A stretch of DNA of 64,000 bases from assembly GCF_034190915.1 (NCBI RefSeq), contig NW_026947484.1, positions 142,264,982 through 142,328,981 of the forward strand. The letters run 5' to 3'. A model generated the notes under the pieces. That model saw nothing but the letters and a program-made list of their open reading frames with translations, was not told where the DNA came from and searched no databases. Position 1 is the first letter of the stretch, and every line of letters starts with the position of its first letter. The DNA is from Cavia porcellus. Taxonomy: Eukaryota > Chordata > Mammalia > Rodentia > Caviidae. A program made the position numbers and the translations under genes. Positions 43,351 to 55,640 of the stretch are shown here, piece by piece.

Positions 43351-44194
43351 AAACAGAAAAAGCTGTGGAATGGTAACAAATAAAATGCCCTGCAAAACCA
43401 AACTCTTTTCCTCTACTGATTCCTAATATTTATTTTTGGTGGGAAAAAGGGAGATTCCCTGACATCTTCATTTCATATCATGAGAAGTTTGGTTTGGGGC
43501 CAGTGAAGAGGGTAAAATTTAACTTTCAGGCATATGGGATTTTGATTTTTTAAAAGTTATTCTCTAGCTTTACATTTTCAATCAATTGTGGATCCATAGT
43601 CATCTCCCTGTTAAATCACTGACTACTAAAAATTTGGAAGAAGTAGGGTATAATGTATGTTTTAGGCAAACTATGAATGAAGGCAAAATGTATAGTATAA
43701 CATTGGTCCAAAGATTTATTGTGCAGTGTTTTAGTGAAAAGCTTATGCTTGAGTTACAATAGTTTTATGTATAACCTTAAACTTAATAATAATGAACCTA
43801 TTTATCAAGTAAGCACTTCCACTCAACTTAAACAAACTAAATTGGATCATGCAGATCTAATGATATACTGATGCCAGAGAGGTCCTTGAGAGACTCTTTG
43901 CCAGCACTCCTCACCCTACAGCATTAAATCAATGGCCATCCCCGTGTCTATCACCTTAGGTTCCTGTTGCCTCCTGTAAGTCACAGGAGTAAGTGCACTG
44001 GGATGGTTCAGATTTGTATCAGAATTTGGCTCACCCCAATATGACAACAGGATTTGCTTACAGCCCAAACTCTGCAAAGTGGAAAAGTCACTAGGTCCCT
44101 TTCTTTTGTATGTCTGGATGTTCTTATCCAGCTTGAGATAATTCTTCTTGAAATGTGCTTTTCCACCGTGTATGTTACATTTCTGTGAGAGGGT
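43351..44194. other. No recognised feature
   Basis: AT-rich unique-looking DNA with no open frames of interest. Confidence 0.45.
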
Positions 44195-44540
44195 CTCTCT
44201 TAGTTACTTTTTACTTGTTGCTGAGACAAAACACCTGAAGCTCAAAGCTGGGAAAGGAAAGGTTTATTTCTTACAGTTTTTGGAGGTTTCAGTCCACACT
44301 CAGTTAGCTCCAAGGTAGGCGGACATGGCTGGGCCGCAGTTCATGGCGGCTGCAAACAGCAAGCAGGAACCAGCAAAGAGCAAGACACACTTTCTTCCTG
44401 CCATTACATCACATCCTGGCTCCACCCCTATGTGGGTGGAGCACTGACACTACCAATCCAAGCACTATACAATGAACCATCACAAATGAACAATGCAAAC
44501 TCATGAGGTCTGGGGGCCACAGACATAAACCATGACAGGG
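44195..44540 (-). repeat. MaLR-type LTR, antisense
   Basis: Plus strand: TTAGTTACTTTTTACTTG, GAGACAAAACACCTGAAGC, GGAAAGGTTTATTTCTTACAG (complement of the AATAAACC polyadenylation region) and a closing TAAACCATGACAGGG. Same LTR class as 7,925-8,280. Confidence 0.7.
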
Positions 44541-44971
44541 TCATTCTGAAGAAAAGCAAACAGCGTTACCACAGCAGAGAAGCTATTCTTTCAGGGATGG
44601 CAATTTGGCAGTTGCCCTAAAGCCTACCAGCAGTGAAGGAATCACATGTGGCTGTACAACCTTGGGGGATCTAAACAGGGGACATCCAAAGTCACACTGT
44701 CCAGGTGAGAAATGGAAATAGGACAAGAGAATAGCTGAGAAAAGAGCATTGTTGTTGCCTTCACGTTGTTGTGTGTAAGTTGTAGTCAATGCTACTGAGG
44801 CAACATACAGCCTTGAGGCTTTGGAAGTGTATAGATTTTATTCTCTAAATATGTCATATAACGTGAATTGATTTTTCAAGTTCATTAATTGGCTATAAAG
44901 CATTGCCTACATAGTTTAAGACACCATGTAGTGATCTTACCTTGTTTCTTGGGGAAAGTTGTTCCTGGTGT

Positions 44972-44972
<1 letters not shown>

Positions 44973-45017
<45 letters not shown>
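44973..45017 (+). repeat. (GT)n microsatellite
   Basis: About 22 uninterrupted GT units. An antisense degenerate ID remnant follows at about 45,040-45,107 (ACTACCACTGAGTTACATATCC). Confidence 0.95.
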
Positions 45018-45022
<5 letters not shown>

Positions 45023-45107
45023 GCTTGAACAGTTTAAGTCAAACTTAGGACCTCCAGCACAGCATGAATGTCAAGTGCACTACCACTGAGTTACATATCC
45101 AGCCCTA

Positions 45108-48048
45108 GATTTACTTTTAACCATACAGATTTTTAAAAAACCAATACCTGTGGTCTCTGTTTTGTTTATCTGATTAGCTACCTACATTTGAGAATCTAAA
45201 CAGATGAAAAGCAATTCAAGAGCTAGAAAGTAACACAACCATTGTAAAATGATTGAATGAAAATAGGTAAACCCACATGTTTTTCTTAGAATTCAGACTT
45301 CTGCCCCCTTTGATCTCTTGTTTCCAGAGTCCTCACTAGATTTCATAGTTCTATTGTAAGCCCCTTTGTCACTCATCAGTGATTCATCTTTTTCACAAAA
45401 AGTAATTTTTATATAAAATATAAGAAAGAAAGAAGAAAAGACATGAAGTACAGAAGTAAAAGGTGAGGATGTGGTCTGAAAACAGACAGGCCACTGCTAC
45501 GAGAGAAACACAGCAAGGACCCAGAAGTCAGTGATCATGGTTCTTTGCATCCTCTCAGATTCAGTCCATGCAAAGCTGTGTCAATGGTGTATCCCAGTGA
45601 TGGCCATGGGGCCACTTCACACCTGCTGCCTAAGTCAGGTTCAAGAGTCTAAAGTGAGTCTTGTGTTAATAAAATTTAACCTCTTTGCTGTCTACTAAGG
45701 TCAGTTATCTTTCCTCAGGAGTTACCTTGGAACCAGGCACAGCACCTCTTTGTGCATCAGTCAGTGTCAACCATTTGGATGAGTCATGGCCATTGTTTGC
45801 CCACATTGCTTTCCATGAAAGCATGTGAGACTTTTCTCTCCAGGTGACTCTTCTTAGGTGCGCTATACTCTGATGATTGCTTCCTTATATGGTCCCATAA
45901 TCTCCTTGATCAGAAGATCGGGGTTTCACAAACATAGCCTGTCACAGCAGAGATTCTCTTATGTCCTGGGTCCTCATTGATCTCAGGGCGAGGGACACAA
46001 TATTGGCTTTCCTCTTATCCTATCTTTCTAGTTTCTGGCCTCCAAACCTCACTTGTTGAACAACCAGAAGAAAAGATTGATAATATTACAGTGTATTAAG
46101 GCAGTAAGCTAACTATGACTGCTTATCTGAATACCAAGCATCTTAGAACATAAACTGGAATAACTATTTTTCATCAACCATGGATGTCCTAGCATGTAAA
46201 TTCCCGTAGAATGTTAATAGTTACATATTTTACACAGAAAATTAGAAATCAAGGACATATGTATTATTGTACCATGACAATTATGACATTTTGGTAACAA
46301 CCTGAATTTCCATTTGACCTAAAATGCCCCTCTTAGTCAACCATCCCTATCTGATATATAAGAAGCTTTTATCTAACTTATTGACGTTTAGTGGAATGTG
46401 CATCTCCTAAGTTTTCATTACTGAATAAGAAACAAAAGTCTACTACCATAAATAACACCTGTTTTACAATTTGGGAGACCTGTACATCTAGAGGCATGAA
46501 TACATTTAATACATCATGAGATTAGTAACAATTAACTGTCATAGCTACATGAAAACCTTTGCAGCACAGTACCTTTAAATAACAACCTTATTGTCTAGAA
46601 AATTTAATCTTTCGACAATGACCAATGTGAACATATCACAAATATATACTTTAAAGAAAATATATTGGGGTGTCTTCCATAAGGCTATGGAGATTATTTG
46701 GCCTCCTTATTGATGAGCACAGACTGGAGAAATTTCTCTGGGCAGCTGCTTCCTTATTTACCAGTTGGAATCCTGTCCAATAGTTCCCCTAAGCCTGACA
46801 GGTCCCTCAAAAATTCAAAATTGCAAAAAAAAAAAAAAGAAAAAAATTATTCTTTGAGCTCAACTATAACTGTTCTTTACAAAATAGACAAACCAAACAT
46901 ACACAGAACAGTTTATAAAATCAGAGTGCACTCAAATGTATTTGGACAATTTGAATTATGGTGACTTTTATAGTTTTCATATTTGCAAGTATAAATAGAT
47001 TAGTCAGGACATTTTTGTTGGTGTTTTAACTCAAATGTCTGGTAACAAGAATTAGGAGGAAATAACCTTTTAAAATGTGTTCTAGGTTGACGATTTATCT
47101 GATTGGAATTTTCAAACTGCAGTTTTAATAGTCATGTGTAACTGTTTCTGCTAATGGGACAGACAGTTAGTGGTGACTTTAACTATCTAGAGGGTGAGCA
47201 GCCCAGATTTGAGTGAGATATAATGACATTATCTCTGAGAGCATCCAGTTTACAAGATAATCTGGAGAGAAATCATGAGCAGCAGTCCTCTGGGGACTGG
47301 GGCTGTGCCATTTTTAAATGCCTGCTTTTGATCAAAATTGTTATTAAATTTATACAGTTCCCTAGGAATGTTTTGCTCTATCAGTAAACCTATCCATGTT
47401 ACAAAAATCAGTCAGCTTGCCTTGTGCTGTAAAAACCGGTCAGCATCATTCTTGAGGAGAGGAGTTAATCTCCAGTTCTGCTTAAGGACAAAAGGGCAGA
47501 TTTATTTGAATTAAAACCTGTTCATTTATTTTCAAGAGCTTCAGGATTCTATCTGGATCTGTCTTTGAATATTACCCAGAGATAAGTGAAGATCCCTTTT
47601 GCTTTGGAAGAGACAGAAGAAGGGGTAGCTTACCATTCTGGCAATTTGCCCACGGGGGAGAGGATTGCCTAGGATTAAATACTGCTGCATACTGTTATTT
47701 CTCAAGGCCGGGACAGGGGACAGGTGACAGAAGAGTGACTCCAAGTGTGGCACGAGAACCAAATCCTAACAATTCAGGTGAGAAAAGACAAATAAGACTG
47801 AGAATCTTCACTGGCGGAATCTGTAATCCTTAGCAAAACATGCCTCTAGACACAGTGGCTATGATTCACTCCAGCTGCATTGTCAAACAGAAAATCAAAC
47901 CAATGATCAAAGGACATGAAAGGCTGCTTTTAACATTTTGAAAGAGTGAAGGAAAGTGAAAGTTTTTCAATTCTACCTTGTAGGGTTTCATTTCTCAGAA
48001 ATGACTCTGAGTCAAAAGTTCCAAAATACTAGCCTATCAAGACATCTA
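45108..48048. other. No recognised gene
   Basis: About 2.9 kb of AT-rich DNA with no repeat family I can assign except an A-run at about 46,825-46,838. On the minus strand it lies 3' of the dUTPase relic, so part could be decayed pol, but no motif is visible. Confidence 0.4.
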
Positions 48049-48366
48049 TCACCTCTGGGGACATACAGAAGCAAGTAACCATCCAGGAGAATTAGTTGAG
48101 GGGAAGAGTATAATTTGAGTCATTAGATCACTAGCTTTGATCACCCAAATGTCAGTGGAAGACACCAACACTGATATTTCTTGATGAAAGGCACTATTTA
48201 TTATAGTAGGAATTACAGTAACTCCTTTAGAGATTAAACTTGATTTTCCAGTAACTAATCCCAGGGTCCCTTCTGGCCCATAGATTCCACTGGGAATGAA
48301 AATTGGTTTCTCTCCCACCCCCAATAAATGAATGTGAGAAGCTGCTGGTAAATCTAAATCTTGCAT
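48049..48366 (-). pseudogene. Betaretroviral dUTPase remnant
   Basis: 106 codons beginning at MQDLDLPAASHI (motif 1 area with DLPA), followed by IPSGIYGPEGTLGLVTGKSSL (motif 2, where the usual GRSS reads GKSS), KGVTVIPTIINSAFHQEISVLVSS (motif 3, where the catalytic D of IDxDY is lost). C-terminal motifs are not seen. The enzyme would be inactive. Confidence 0.78.
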
Positions 48367-49125
48367 CCGAGGGGTTCCTTGCAGGAGGGATTTGATGTCA
48401 CACCTTGTATTTATAGCAGTAGAGGAGCTGATGCTTGTTTGGTTTGGACCAGATACAACTGGTTCAACTGCACATGAGACAGCAGAACAGCATTTGATAC
48501 TGTCCCCTATGTTTATGCCTGGCCCCAGAGAAGGACCAAATCTCCATTTTCTTGAAGCAGGGTTGTGCCATCCTTATGAAATCTAGACCTACAGTGAAAA
48601 CCTTTCATGCAATGTGGGCACAGATTACCTGGTAAATCTGAGACTGGCTAGTAATAATACGTGTAGCTGAGGGAGGTCATGCCTTTGTAGCCTCTGGGCA
48701 GCATCGGCGAGTGTCTCCTTGATTGTCTCGATGAAAATTTCTGATCATATCAGCCTATGGGCAAGATGTTGGGCTATCGCTTGTGCCATGAGTGCAGAAG
48801 TGTGAGCGGTAGAGCCAATATTTTGGCACGCTTGTGTGGAAGTAGATAAGTCTTTAGTGTGAAGCACTGAGGCTGAAGCTCATTTACACTCCTCACTGGT
48901 GTTCTCATATGCTAGCTGATGAAGGAGTATATTAGCTGCATCGTCAAGAGAAATCTGTCTACTTACAGCCTCTCACAATCTAGCTGCAGACTGGCTGTAA
49001 GTTTCTGTAGGACTTTGGAGTATCTAGGTAAATGACTTACTGGGTGTACCATCTTCTGGGACAGAAATCCATGCTCAGTGTAGTAGTTCTTTGCTCTGTG
49101 TGCAAAGAAGGGGCGGGGCATGTGC

Positions 49126-49524
49126 TTAAACCTTAAAATCAGCATATCTGCCCATGAGAGATAGCATTTCCTGAGTAATAGCTTGTAAGTTTTCATCCTC
49201 ACTATCTTGATTATTCTGAGCTTTTTCTGAAATGAGTGTGTTTAAATGTGATTCAAAATGTAAGAATTGTTCCAATATTCCAGTGTGACACGTACAAGTG
49301 AGATGGGTTACAACACCTGGCACCATTTGGCAGTTTTGAATTATGTTATCTAAGCAACCGAGAGTATACGGACCCTGGACTCCATTAGCAAGCATGCTCT
49401 GCCTCAGTCCTTTCAAGGGTAAATGGCTAAAAGCTGTGTGCATATTGAGTTTATGAGCTGGGTGTTCCAGATCTGTCTCTTCTGTGGTTGGCAAGCATAA
49501 CAATGCCTGTGGATATAGTTTCAT
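49126..49524 (-). pseudogene. Betaretroviral capsid remnant
   Basis: A 132-codon frame containing LPLKGLRQSMLANG, then GPYTLGCLDNII, which corresponds to the conserved capsid helix (GP-YT) before the major homology region. It ends with ITQEMLSLMGRYADF, a typical capsid linker. The middle is diverged. Confidence 0.65.
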
Positions 49525-49727
49525 ATCACTATACTTTGGCTTTCTTGGGGGAGTGACCGGAAGGGGGTCATTTCTGATCTTAGTATGGGGGAAGGCAGTA
49601 TTGTAGGAGGCACAGCACCAGAAGCATTATTTCCAAATGGGGTGCAGAGAAGGAATCTATGTGAGTAAACTGGAAAAGTTTCAGATTTCATTACTAGTAT
49701 CTTGCAAAAGTGAATATATTGGATTAC

Positions 49728-50174
49728 CTATAGTTTTTGAATGTCTTCATTGTTTTCCAGCAAACCACTGGAAGTCACATTATCATGGTGAGCTGGCTTT
49801 TTCATTATGCTTATATCAGGGCTCTTCTCCATTTTATTTGTCTCATTCATAGTCATTTTGTCAATATAGGTAGAGTGTATTTTAATGGTAACTGGCTGTT
49901 GGTCTGCTTTTTTTTTTTTTTTTTTTTTTACTAGGTTATGTTGCAGTGATGAGAAGGCCACATTCACCAGGTAATATGTCACTAGAGTTTTGGGTTGGAT
50001 TTTTTTTTTATCTTGGATTTTAGTTACATAAAATCTCTCTCCTATTTTATCCCAAACTCTCATATCAAGTGTACCTGCTTTGTGAAAGGAAGAATAGAAT
50101 TTAGCTATGTGACAGAGTAATCTAAAAATGTGTCTTGGTGGGACTTTGGTATCTGCGTCATCTAATAGCTTCAT
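49728..50174 (-). pseudogene. Betaretroviral matrix-like remnant
   Basis: A 148-codon frame. The N-terminal half has RHIFRLLCHI and TLDMRVWDKIGERFY, like the betaretroviral matrix. The second half crosses a poly-Lys run from the T-tract and is not recognisable. Confidence 0.55.
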
Positions 50175-50221
50175 AATCAGTCAGCTAAATTCTTTCTCTT
50201 CAGCAGATAAAGAATATGATA

Positions 50222-50312
50222 TGGGCTGGGGATTTAGCTCAACAACTCAAGTGCTTGCTTGGTAAGCACAAGGTCCTGAGTTCGATCCCTGGTACCATAC
50301 CCCAAAAGATAC
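50222..50312 (+). repeat. ID-type SINE
   Basis: GGGCTGGGGATTTAGCTCAA, GTGCTTGCTTGGTAAGCACAAGGTC, GAGTTCGATCCCTGGTACC. Intact A and B boxes, short A tail. Confidence 0.88.
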
Positions 50313-50429
50313 AATGCCCACAATTACCTTGGTGAACAGACTCTTACAACAGATTTCTATTTGCTAACTGCATCTGAGCTTTATAGTTAGTAAAATGCTC
50401 CACTTACCTTTAATTTGATCATGCAAGGT

Positions 50430-50880
50430 CAGGTGGATTGTCCAAACCTTGATAGTGGTTGTTGTAGCTTGAAGGTCATGTGATTTCCTCCACTCTCAAA
50501 GCAGCCACTATTTATTAGGTGTATGCAGTAATAGGTGGGGCTGGTAAAGGATTACAGTTCACCAGACGGCTCAGACTCAAGAGGGTATAGATCATCACAG
50601 GCTAAGAAGGATCTTGTCCTGGAGTATAATCCTGGGATAACTCAATAAGGTATAGGTGATTTTATGCTTAGAAGAGTCAAAGGGAAATCTCAGATAGGTG
50701 GTACAAATAATCCCAAACCTCTCTTTTATCCCATAGGGAAATATGCAAAGTTAGTCATTATGAGTTTGAGGTCCCCAACGCTCTCCTCAGGGCTGGTTGG
50801 GAGGCAATGGTTGTCAGTCTCTTTATTGCTCTTATACATAACCTAGCCCTGCCCCTAACGATAGCACAGGCAAATCCATA
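50430..50880 (-). repeat. Possible LTR of the old ERV
   Basis: On the minus strand a TATAAG box at about 50,830-50,836 stands just before an AATAAA at 50,822-50,827, upstream of the gag relic. A 5' LTR is expected here, but ends and primer site could not be fixed. Confidence 0.3.
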
Positions 50881-52046
50881 AAGATGAACAAATATGAAGT
50901 CTTACAAACAGGAAAAATGTAACATGAAACATAGATACAAAAACAAATACAACAACAACTTACACAATATCTGTCCACTCTGATATAAACTCCAGATGCC
51001 CTAACATAAACATAGTTGGAGTCTTAGAAAAAGAAACAAGGATGGCAGAGAAATAGATACCTATGCTATTCTGCTTTCAACTTTGATGAAGCACTGGCAA
51101 GAAGATCAGTGAAATCGAATGTTGGGTAAAGCATCGATAACACCTATGCATCGTGTCATACACCAGTTGCTTAGAAATCAGTAATGAACTGAAAACCCTT
51201 AAAAGGCCCTAGAATAAAAAGACACACAATGTACAGCAGAGCACAAATAAAAATTATAGCAGACTTTTTGTTGGACACTATGTAACCTAGAAAAGAATGG
51301 AATAGCACCTTTAGACTGCTGAAAAACAAAAGAGAACTAACAAAAGAGAAGTTTCAAGTGGAATCTTCCATGCAAGGAAAAGCTCTGTCAGAAATTCAGC
51401 TGAGGGCTTGTCTGGATCAATGTAATGAAGTAAAGAAACTACATTTTTTTTCTGATCAAAACACAGACCTCTAGGAAAAATATTGGAAGTGATCACCATA
51501 GTGCTCTAAAAAGGCAACTGTAGGAAACCAGTCAAAATGCACAGTCAATATTAAAAAAAACCAACCTTAAGAATGACTTTGCATTTTTCTCCCACCTTTG
51601 GGCTCTTAGGAGGTGTGAATCTTTAGAGCCTGAACCCCCTTACACAGGGTGAGTTTGTGGGCAAGGCCCAGTCAACTGGATGCCTTGGGTCAGAGTCATT
51701 TTCCATGAGAACAGGTGATGCCCATAACCCAGTGGAGGCTCTCAAAAGACCTAACTATGGTCCTCGCATGCTGAGGAAAATGTATCACACCCCTCTTGCT
51801 TGTGCCTTGAGTAAATCAATCCTGAGGCCCAGCCAGACGCAGCCCATCATACTGCCCAAGGTAGGAAAAAAAGCGCTCAGAAGCGTGAACGTAGTGCATG
51901 ACAGGTTATGGGAGTTTCAGCTCAGACAACTCTTTGAAAGCCCAGGGATCTAGCCACCAAGTTAAACTCCTTTGCAAGCTGAGTGACTTGCTTGTGTGCA
52001 GCTTATTGGGCTGTTACTATCTTTGTTTCAAAAGTTGACCTTTGTA
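50881..52046. other. Unassigned; possibly LINE-1 5' region from about 51,600
   Basis: Lies upstream of the LINE-1 monomers in the sense direction. The segment 51,600-52,046 may be part of the LINE-1 5' UTR. Nothing in it is diagnostic. Confidence 0.35.
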
Positions 52047-52137
52047 GGGGCTGGGGATTTAGCTCAGTGGCAAAAACACCTGGTTTGCATGCCCAGAGTC
52101 GCGGTCCTGAGTTTGAACCCTGGTACAAAAAAATAAC
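52047..52137 (+). repeat. ID-type SINE
   Basis: GGGGCTGGGGATTTAGCTCAG, GGTTTGCATGCCCAGAGTC, GAGTTTGAACCCTGGTAC and A7. ACCTTTG flanks both sides (52,036 and 52,134), a short possible target duplication. Confidence 0.85.
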
Positions 52138-52289
52138 CTTTGATCTTGAGGAAGTCAAGAAGGAAGGAAGTGGGTTCCCTGGACCCAGGAAGAATCTGAA
52201 GTGTGAATTGAAGCCCACAGATAGAGTACAAAGAAAAACTTCCATGAAGAAGAAGCCAGTAGCTGGAGGTGCCTTTTGCCTGAGATAGA

Positions 52290-52830
52290 TTCACTGCTCA
52301 AGAGGAGCTGTTCCAAACTAGAGACACAGGGTCACAGTGACAGTGACAGCTGCGAACCCAGAGGTCTCTGCAGAGAGATGCAGCAGAAGAGGGGTGCGGC
52401 AGACTTGGAGGTCTGCACTGGCTGGCCCTGATAATCCGTGACTGAGATTAACTACCAGTCACAAAAAATACCGTGGTACAGTGTGAAAGAACCAAGGACT
52501 AGACCAAAGAAGTAACATCTTCTCACCTCCCACAGACTAAAAAGGAAAGATCTTCACTGTGCTAGAGAAGCTGTTCGAACCTGGGGACACACAGTCAGGG
52601 TCAAGATGACAATGAGTGCTGGTGACCCCAGAAACCTCTGCAGAGGGATGTGGCAGAGGAGGGCTGCCGCAGATGTGGAGGACTGCACTGGCCTGTGCTG
52701 TTGGTCCTGATAACCCATGACTGAGATTAAGAAGGATAACAGAAAATATGGTGGCACTTTGCAAAGGATCCAGAGACTAGGCCAAAGAAGCAACATCTTC
52801 TCATCTCCAACAAACTGAAGAGGTAAAATC
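52290..52830 (+). repeat. Two tandem LINE-1 promoter monomers
   Basis: Two diverged units of roughly 260-280 bases, at about 52,290-52,550 and 52,552-52,830. Shared blocks in the same order: a GAGACAC/GGGACACAC start, CCAGAGGTCTCTGCAGAG or CCAGAAACCTCTGCAGAG, GACTGAGATTAA, CAAAGAAGYAACATCTTCTCA. Tandem 5' monomers are known from rodent LINE-1 promoters; this sequence type is not one I can name. Confidence 0.75.
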
Positions 52831-52970
52831 CTCCAACAGACTCAAAACACAAAAACCAGCCACATCTCAGAGATATCTCACAGATATAATCATCACCGAA
52901 GGGGTCTAAATACTACCCATAAAGCCACTATAGGTAACTTACAAACTTCACCCAAGGAATTAAACTTAAA

Positions 52971-52971
<1 letters not shown>

Positions 52972-53012
<41 letters not shown>
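52972..53012 (+). repeat. (ACAG)n microsatellite before ORF1
   Basis: About ten ACAG units, ending ten bases before the ORF1 ATG at 53,023. Confidence 0.95.
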
Positions 53013-53013
<1 letters not shown>

Positions 53014-53022
53014 GAGAATAAA

Positions 53023-53485
53023 ATGAGAAGACACTTAAGCAAAATGCAACCTCAGACATCCAGTTCACCAAAGGCAAATCCAGCAGGTAATGAGGTGGAA
53101 CAATCTGAAAGCCCCACACCAGGTCTCCCTGAAGTGGAAACAACAAAGCAATGGAATGAGGCTTTGGAAAACAGGAAATCAGAAATCATCTCTCAGATGA
53201 CTACAGAGTACCACAATGCACACCATGCTTAGTGACATTACAACAGACACAGAAAAAAAATAGATTACTTTAAGCAAATTATGGAAGTGCAGCATAGGAA
53301 ATAACTGGAATTCATGAAGCAGATTCAAGCAAATACCCAGGAGAATAAAAACTTGGCTGAAAATATTTGAAAGCAGATTAGGTCAATGTGGAGACAGATT
53401 TCAGATACTGAAGTCAGGCTTGCAGTTAGGCGACAAGGAAAAGAAAGATTTCTCAAAAACAACAATCCAGCACCTACTAGATGAG
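53023..53485 (+). pseudogene. LINE-1 ORF1 N-terminal remnant
   Basis: An ATG at 53,023 opens 69 codons of a polar, Ser/Pro/Glu-rich N-terminus, then a stop. The nucleotide homology to the antisense ORF1 piece at 12,238-12,650 continues through the coiled-coil region. ORF1p is the RNA-binding chaperone of LINE-1. This copy is broken by stops and by the nested insertion. Confidence 0.7.
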
Positions 53486-53502
53486 ACAAAAAAGAATAAC
53501 TT

Positions 53503-54511
53503 TTTTATTTAAAAAGAGATTAAGATAAAAGAGGGCATAACAACACAGGTCAGAACAGAACAATGTAAGCAACGTAGTGTTTCACTACAAGACAACCCGA
53601 CATAACAGTAGCTACCATAGTGTCTCTTTCCTTGAAATAGTTGAGTATACCTCCATATACTATAGTATCAAACATAAAAAGACAGTGTAAAACCATTCAA
53701 GAGAATGAAAGTATTACAGGGTATTCAGAACCAACCAACAGAAAATGAACAATGGTTTCTATATTATCTCCTTGTCAATAAAAAATTTTGTTTATACTAT
53801 CACATATAATAAAATCCAGTAAGATACAACATGATAAAACCGATGGAGACAGAAGAGCATAGGCTTGGTGGGACTTCAAAACCAGATGATATTAAATCCT
53901 CACTAGCTATTATAATGTCTTGTTTTCTTCAAAATAGCTGTTCACACCACCACAGACAATAAAATCAAACAACCCAGAATAAAACCATTCCAACTAATAA
54001 ATGAAAACATTATAAGGTTTCAAAGCAATATAATGGGGAGTCATGATTATCACATACTTTTATGTATTCTTACCATTTCTTCCACTAGGGAAACTATTTG
54101 GTATTTATACTTGTGAGTTTGATTTATTCAGCTTATCAGTATAGTCTCAGGCTGCATCCATTTATTTATAAATATCTCAATGTGATCATTCTTTATAGCT
54201 GAGTAGTACCCCATTGTATAAAAATACCACAACTTTTTTATCCATTCCTCAGTTGAAGGACACTTAGGTTGTTTCCCAGATCTGGCTGTTTACACATTGT
54301 GCTGCTATAAACATGGTGCACATATATCACTGTGGTATGATGTTTTCAGTTCTTCTGGGAATATGCCTAGAAATGGAATAGCTAGAACAAATGGGACTTC
54401 CAATCCCAGCTTTTTGAGAAATCTCCAGACTAATCTTCATAATGGTTGCACCAGTCTACACTCCCACCAACAGTGCAGGAGAGTTCCTTTTTCCACACAG
54501 CCTCTTCAGCA
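53503..54511 (-). mobile_element. Nested antisense LINE-1 3' fragment with 17-bp target duplication
   Basis: ACAAAAAAGAATAACTT occurs exactly at 53,486-53,502 and 54,512-54,528. Between them is about 1 kb that reads on the minus strand as a LINE-1 ORF2 end and 3' UTR (for example GTGGGAGTGTAGACTGGTGC and TGGATGCAGCCTGAGACTAT), with a short A tail next to the left duplication. This is a 5'-truncated LINE-1 inserted in reverse into the older one. Confidence 0.92.
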
Positions 54512-54679
54512 ACAAAAAAGAATAACTTAAAATTAATTTGAGTCAATGAATAAGAAGGAAATACCACAAATGACATTTAAAAATCTTCATGGATATCATG
54601 ACAGACAACTTTCCTGGTAGAGAAAATAATTTGACATCCAGATAAATGAGGCATATAGGTCTCCAATTATATAAACATC

Positions 54680-55640
54680 TCAATAGATGCAGAAAAAGCT
54701 TTTGATAAAGTGAAGCACCCATTCATTGTAAAAAAATACCCTACAAAAATCTAGATACATTTTTTTTGCCTCAATCTGATAAAACCCATCTATGATAAAC
54801 CAACAGCCAATACCACACTAAATGGACAAAAACGGAAAACTTTCACTATAAAATCAGGAAAAAGACAAAGATGTCCACTGTCTCCACTCTTATTCAACAT
54901 AGTCCTAGAAACTTTAGCTAGAGCAATTAGACAAGAGAAAGAAATAAATGGAATAAAGTTAGGAAAAGAAAAACTTAAGCTATCATTATTTGCTGATGAC
55001 ATGATGCTCTATTTTGAAGACCCCAAAACTCCACCAAAAGACTTCTAGATTTCATAAGCAAATTCAGTAACCTAGCTGGTTCCAAAGTCAACACTCAAAC
55101 ATCAGTAGCCTTCTGGTACACAAACTCACTGAGAGAGAAATCAGGGAAGCAATACCTTTACAGTAGCATCCAAAAAATGCAATAGCTAAGAATTAATCTA
55201 ATAAAAGATGTAAAAGACCTCTACATTTAAAACTATAGTATTCTGAAAAGGGAGATTGAAGAGGATATTAGAAAATGGATCAATACCCTGTGTTCTTGGG
55301 TAGGAAGAACTAATATAAGGAAAATGGCCATACTTCCAAAACTGTTATACAGACCCATTGCAGTCCCAATCAAAACTCCAGTAGCTTATATCACAGAATT
55401 AGAGAAAAGAATTCTAAAGTACATCTGGAACCAGAAGAGACCCAGCATAGCAAAGGTAATCCTGGGCAACAAAGACAAACCAGCAGGCATCACAATCCCT
55501 GACTTGAAACTCTACTATAAAGCTACTGCAATAAAAGCAGTGTGGTACTGGAAAGAAAAGACCCGAAGATCAATGATTCAGGTTAGAAGATGCAGAAACA
55601 ACTCCAGGCACAGTAAGCTATCCTTTGTTTGACAAAGATG
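54680..55640 (+). pseudogene. LINE-1 ORF2 reverse transcriptase remnant
   Basis: Frames encode [31 protein letters not shown] and the catalytic FADDM box (54,989-55,003), followed by the thumb/linker segment [11 protein letters not shown] and [20 protein letters not shown] (55,324-55,632). Frameshifts and stops are present. The endonuclease domain and the start of the RT domain are missing. Confidence 0.88.

Larger units (their letters stand above)
48049..50174 (-). mobile_element. Old betaretrovirus-like ERV relic (gag to dUTPase)
   Basis: Antisense remnants in proviral order: matrix at 49,728-50,174 (ending in an AGTLDMRVWDKIGERFY-type helix), capsid at 49,126-49,524 and dUTPase at 48,049-48,366. 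Many frameshifts separate them. A T-run at 49,909-49,931 is a later expansion. Reverse transcriptase was not found. The dut after gag marks a class II (betaretrovirus-like) element. It is much older than the provirus at 28,229. Confidence 0.75.

Noticed and set aside
53486..54528. Continuous LINE-1 ORF1 through this interval
   Set aside because: The interval is antisense LINE-1 3' sequence flanked by a perfect target duplication.
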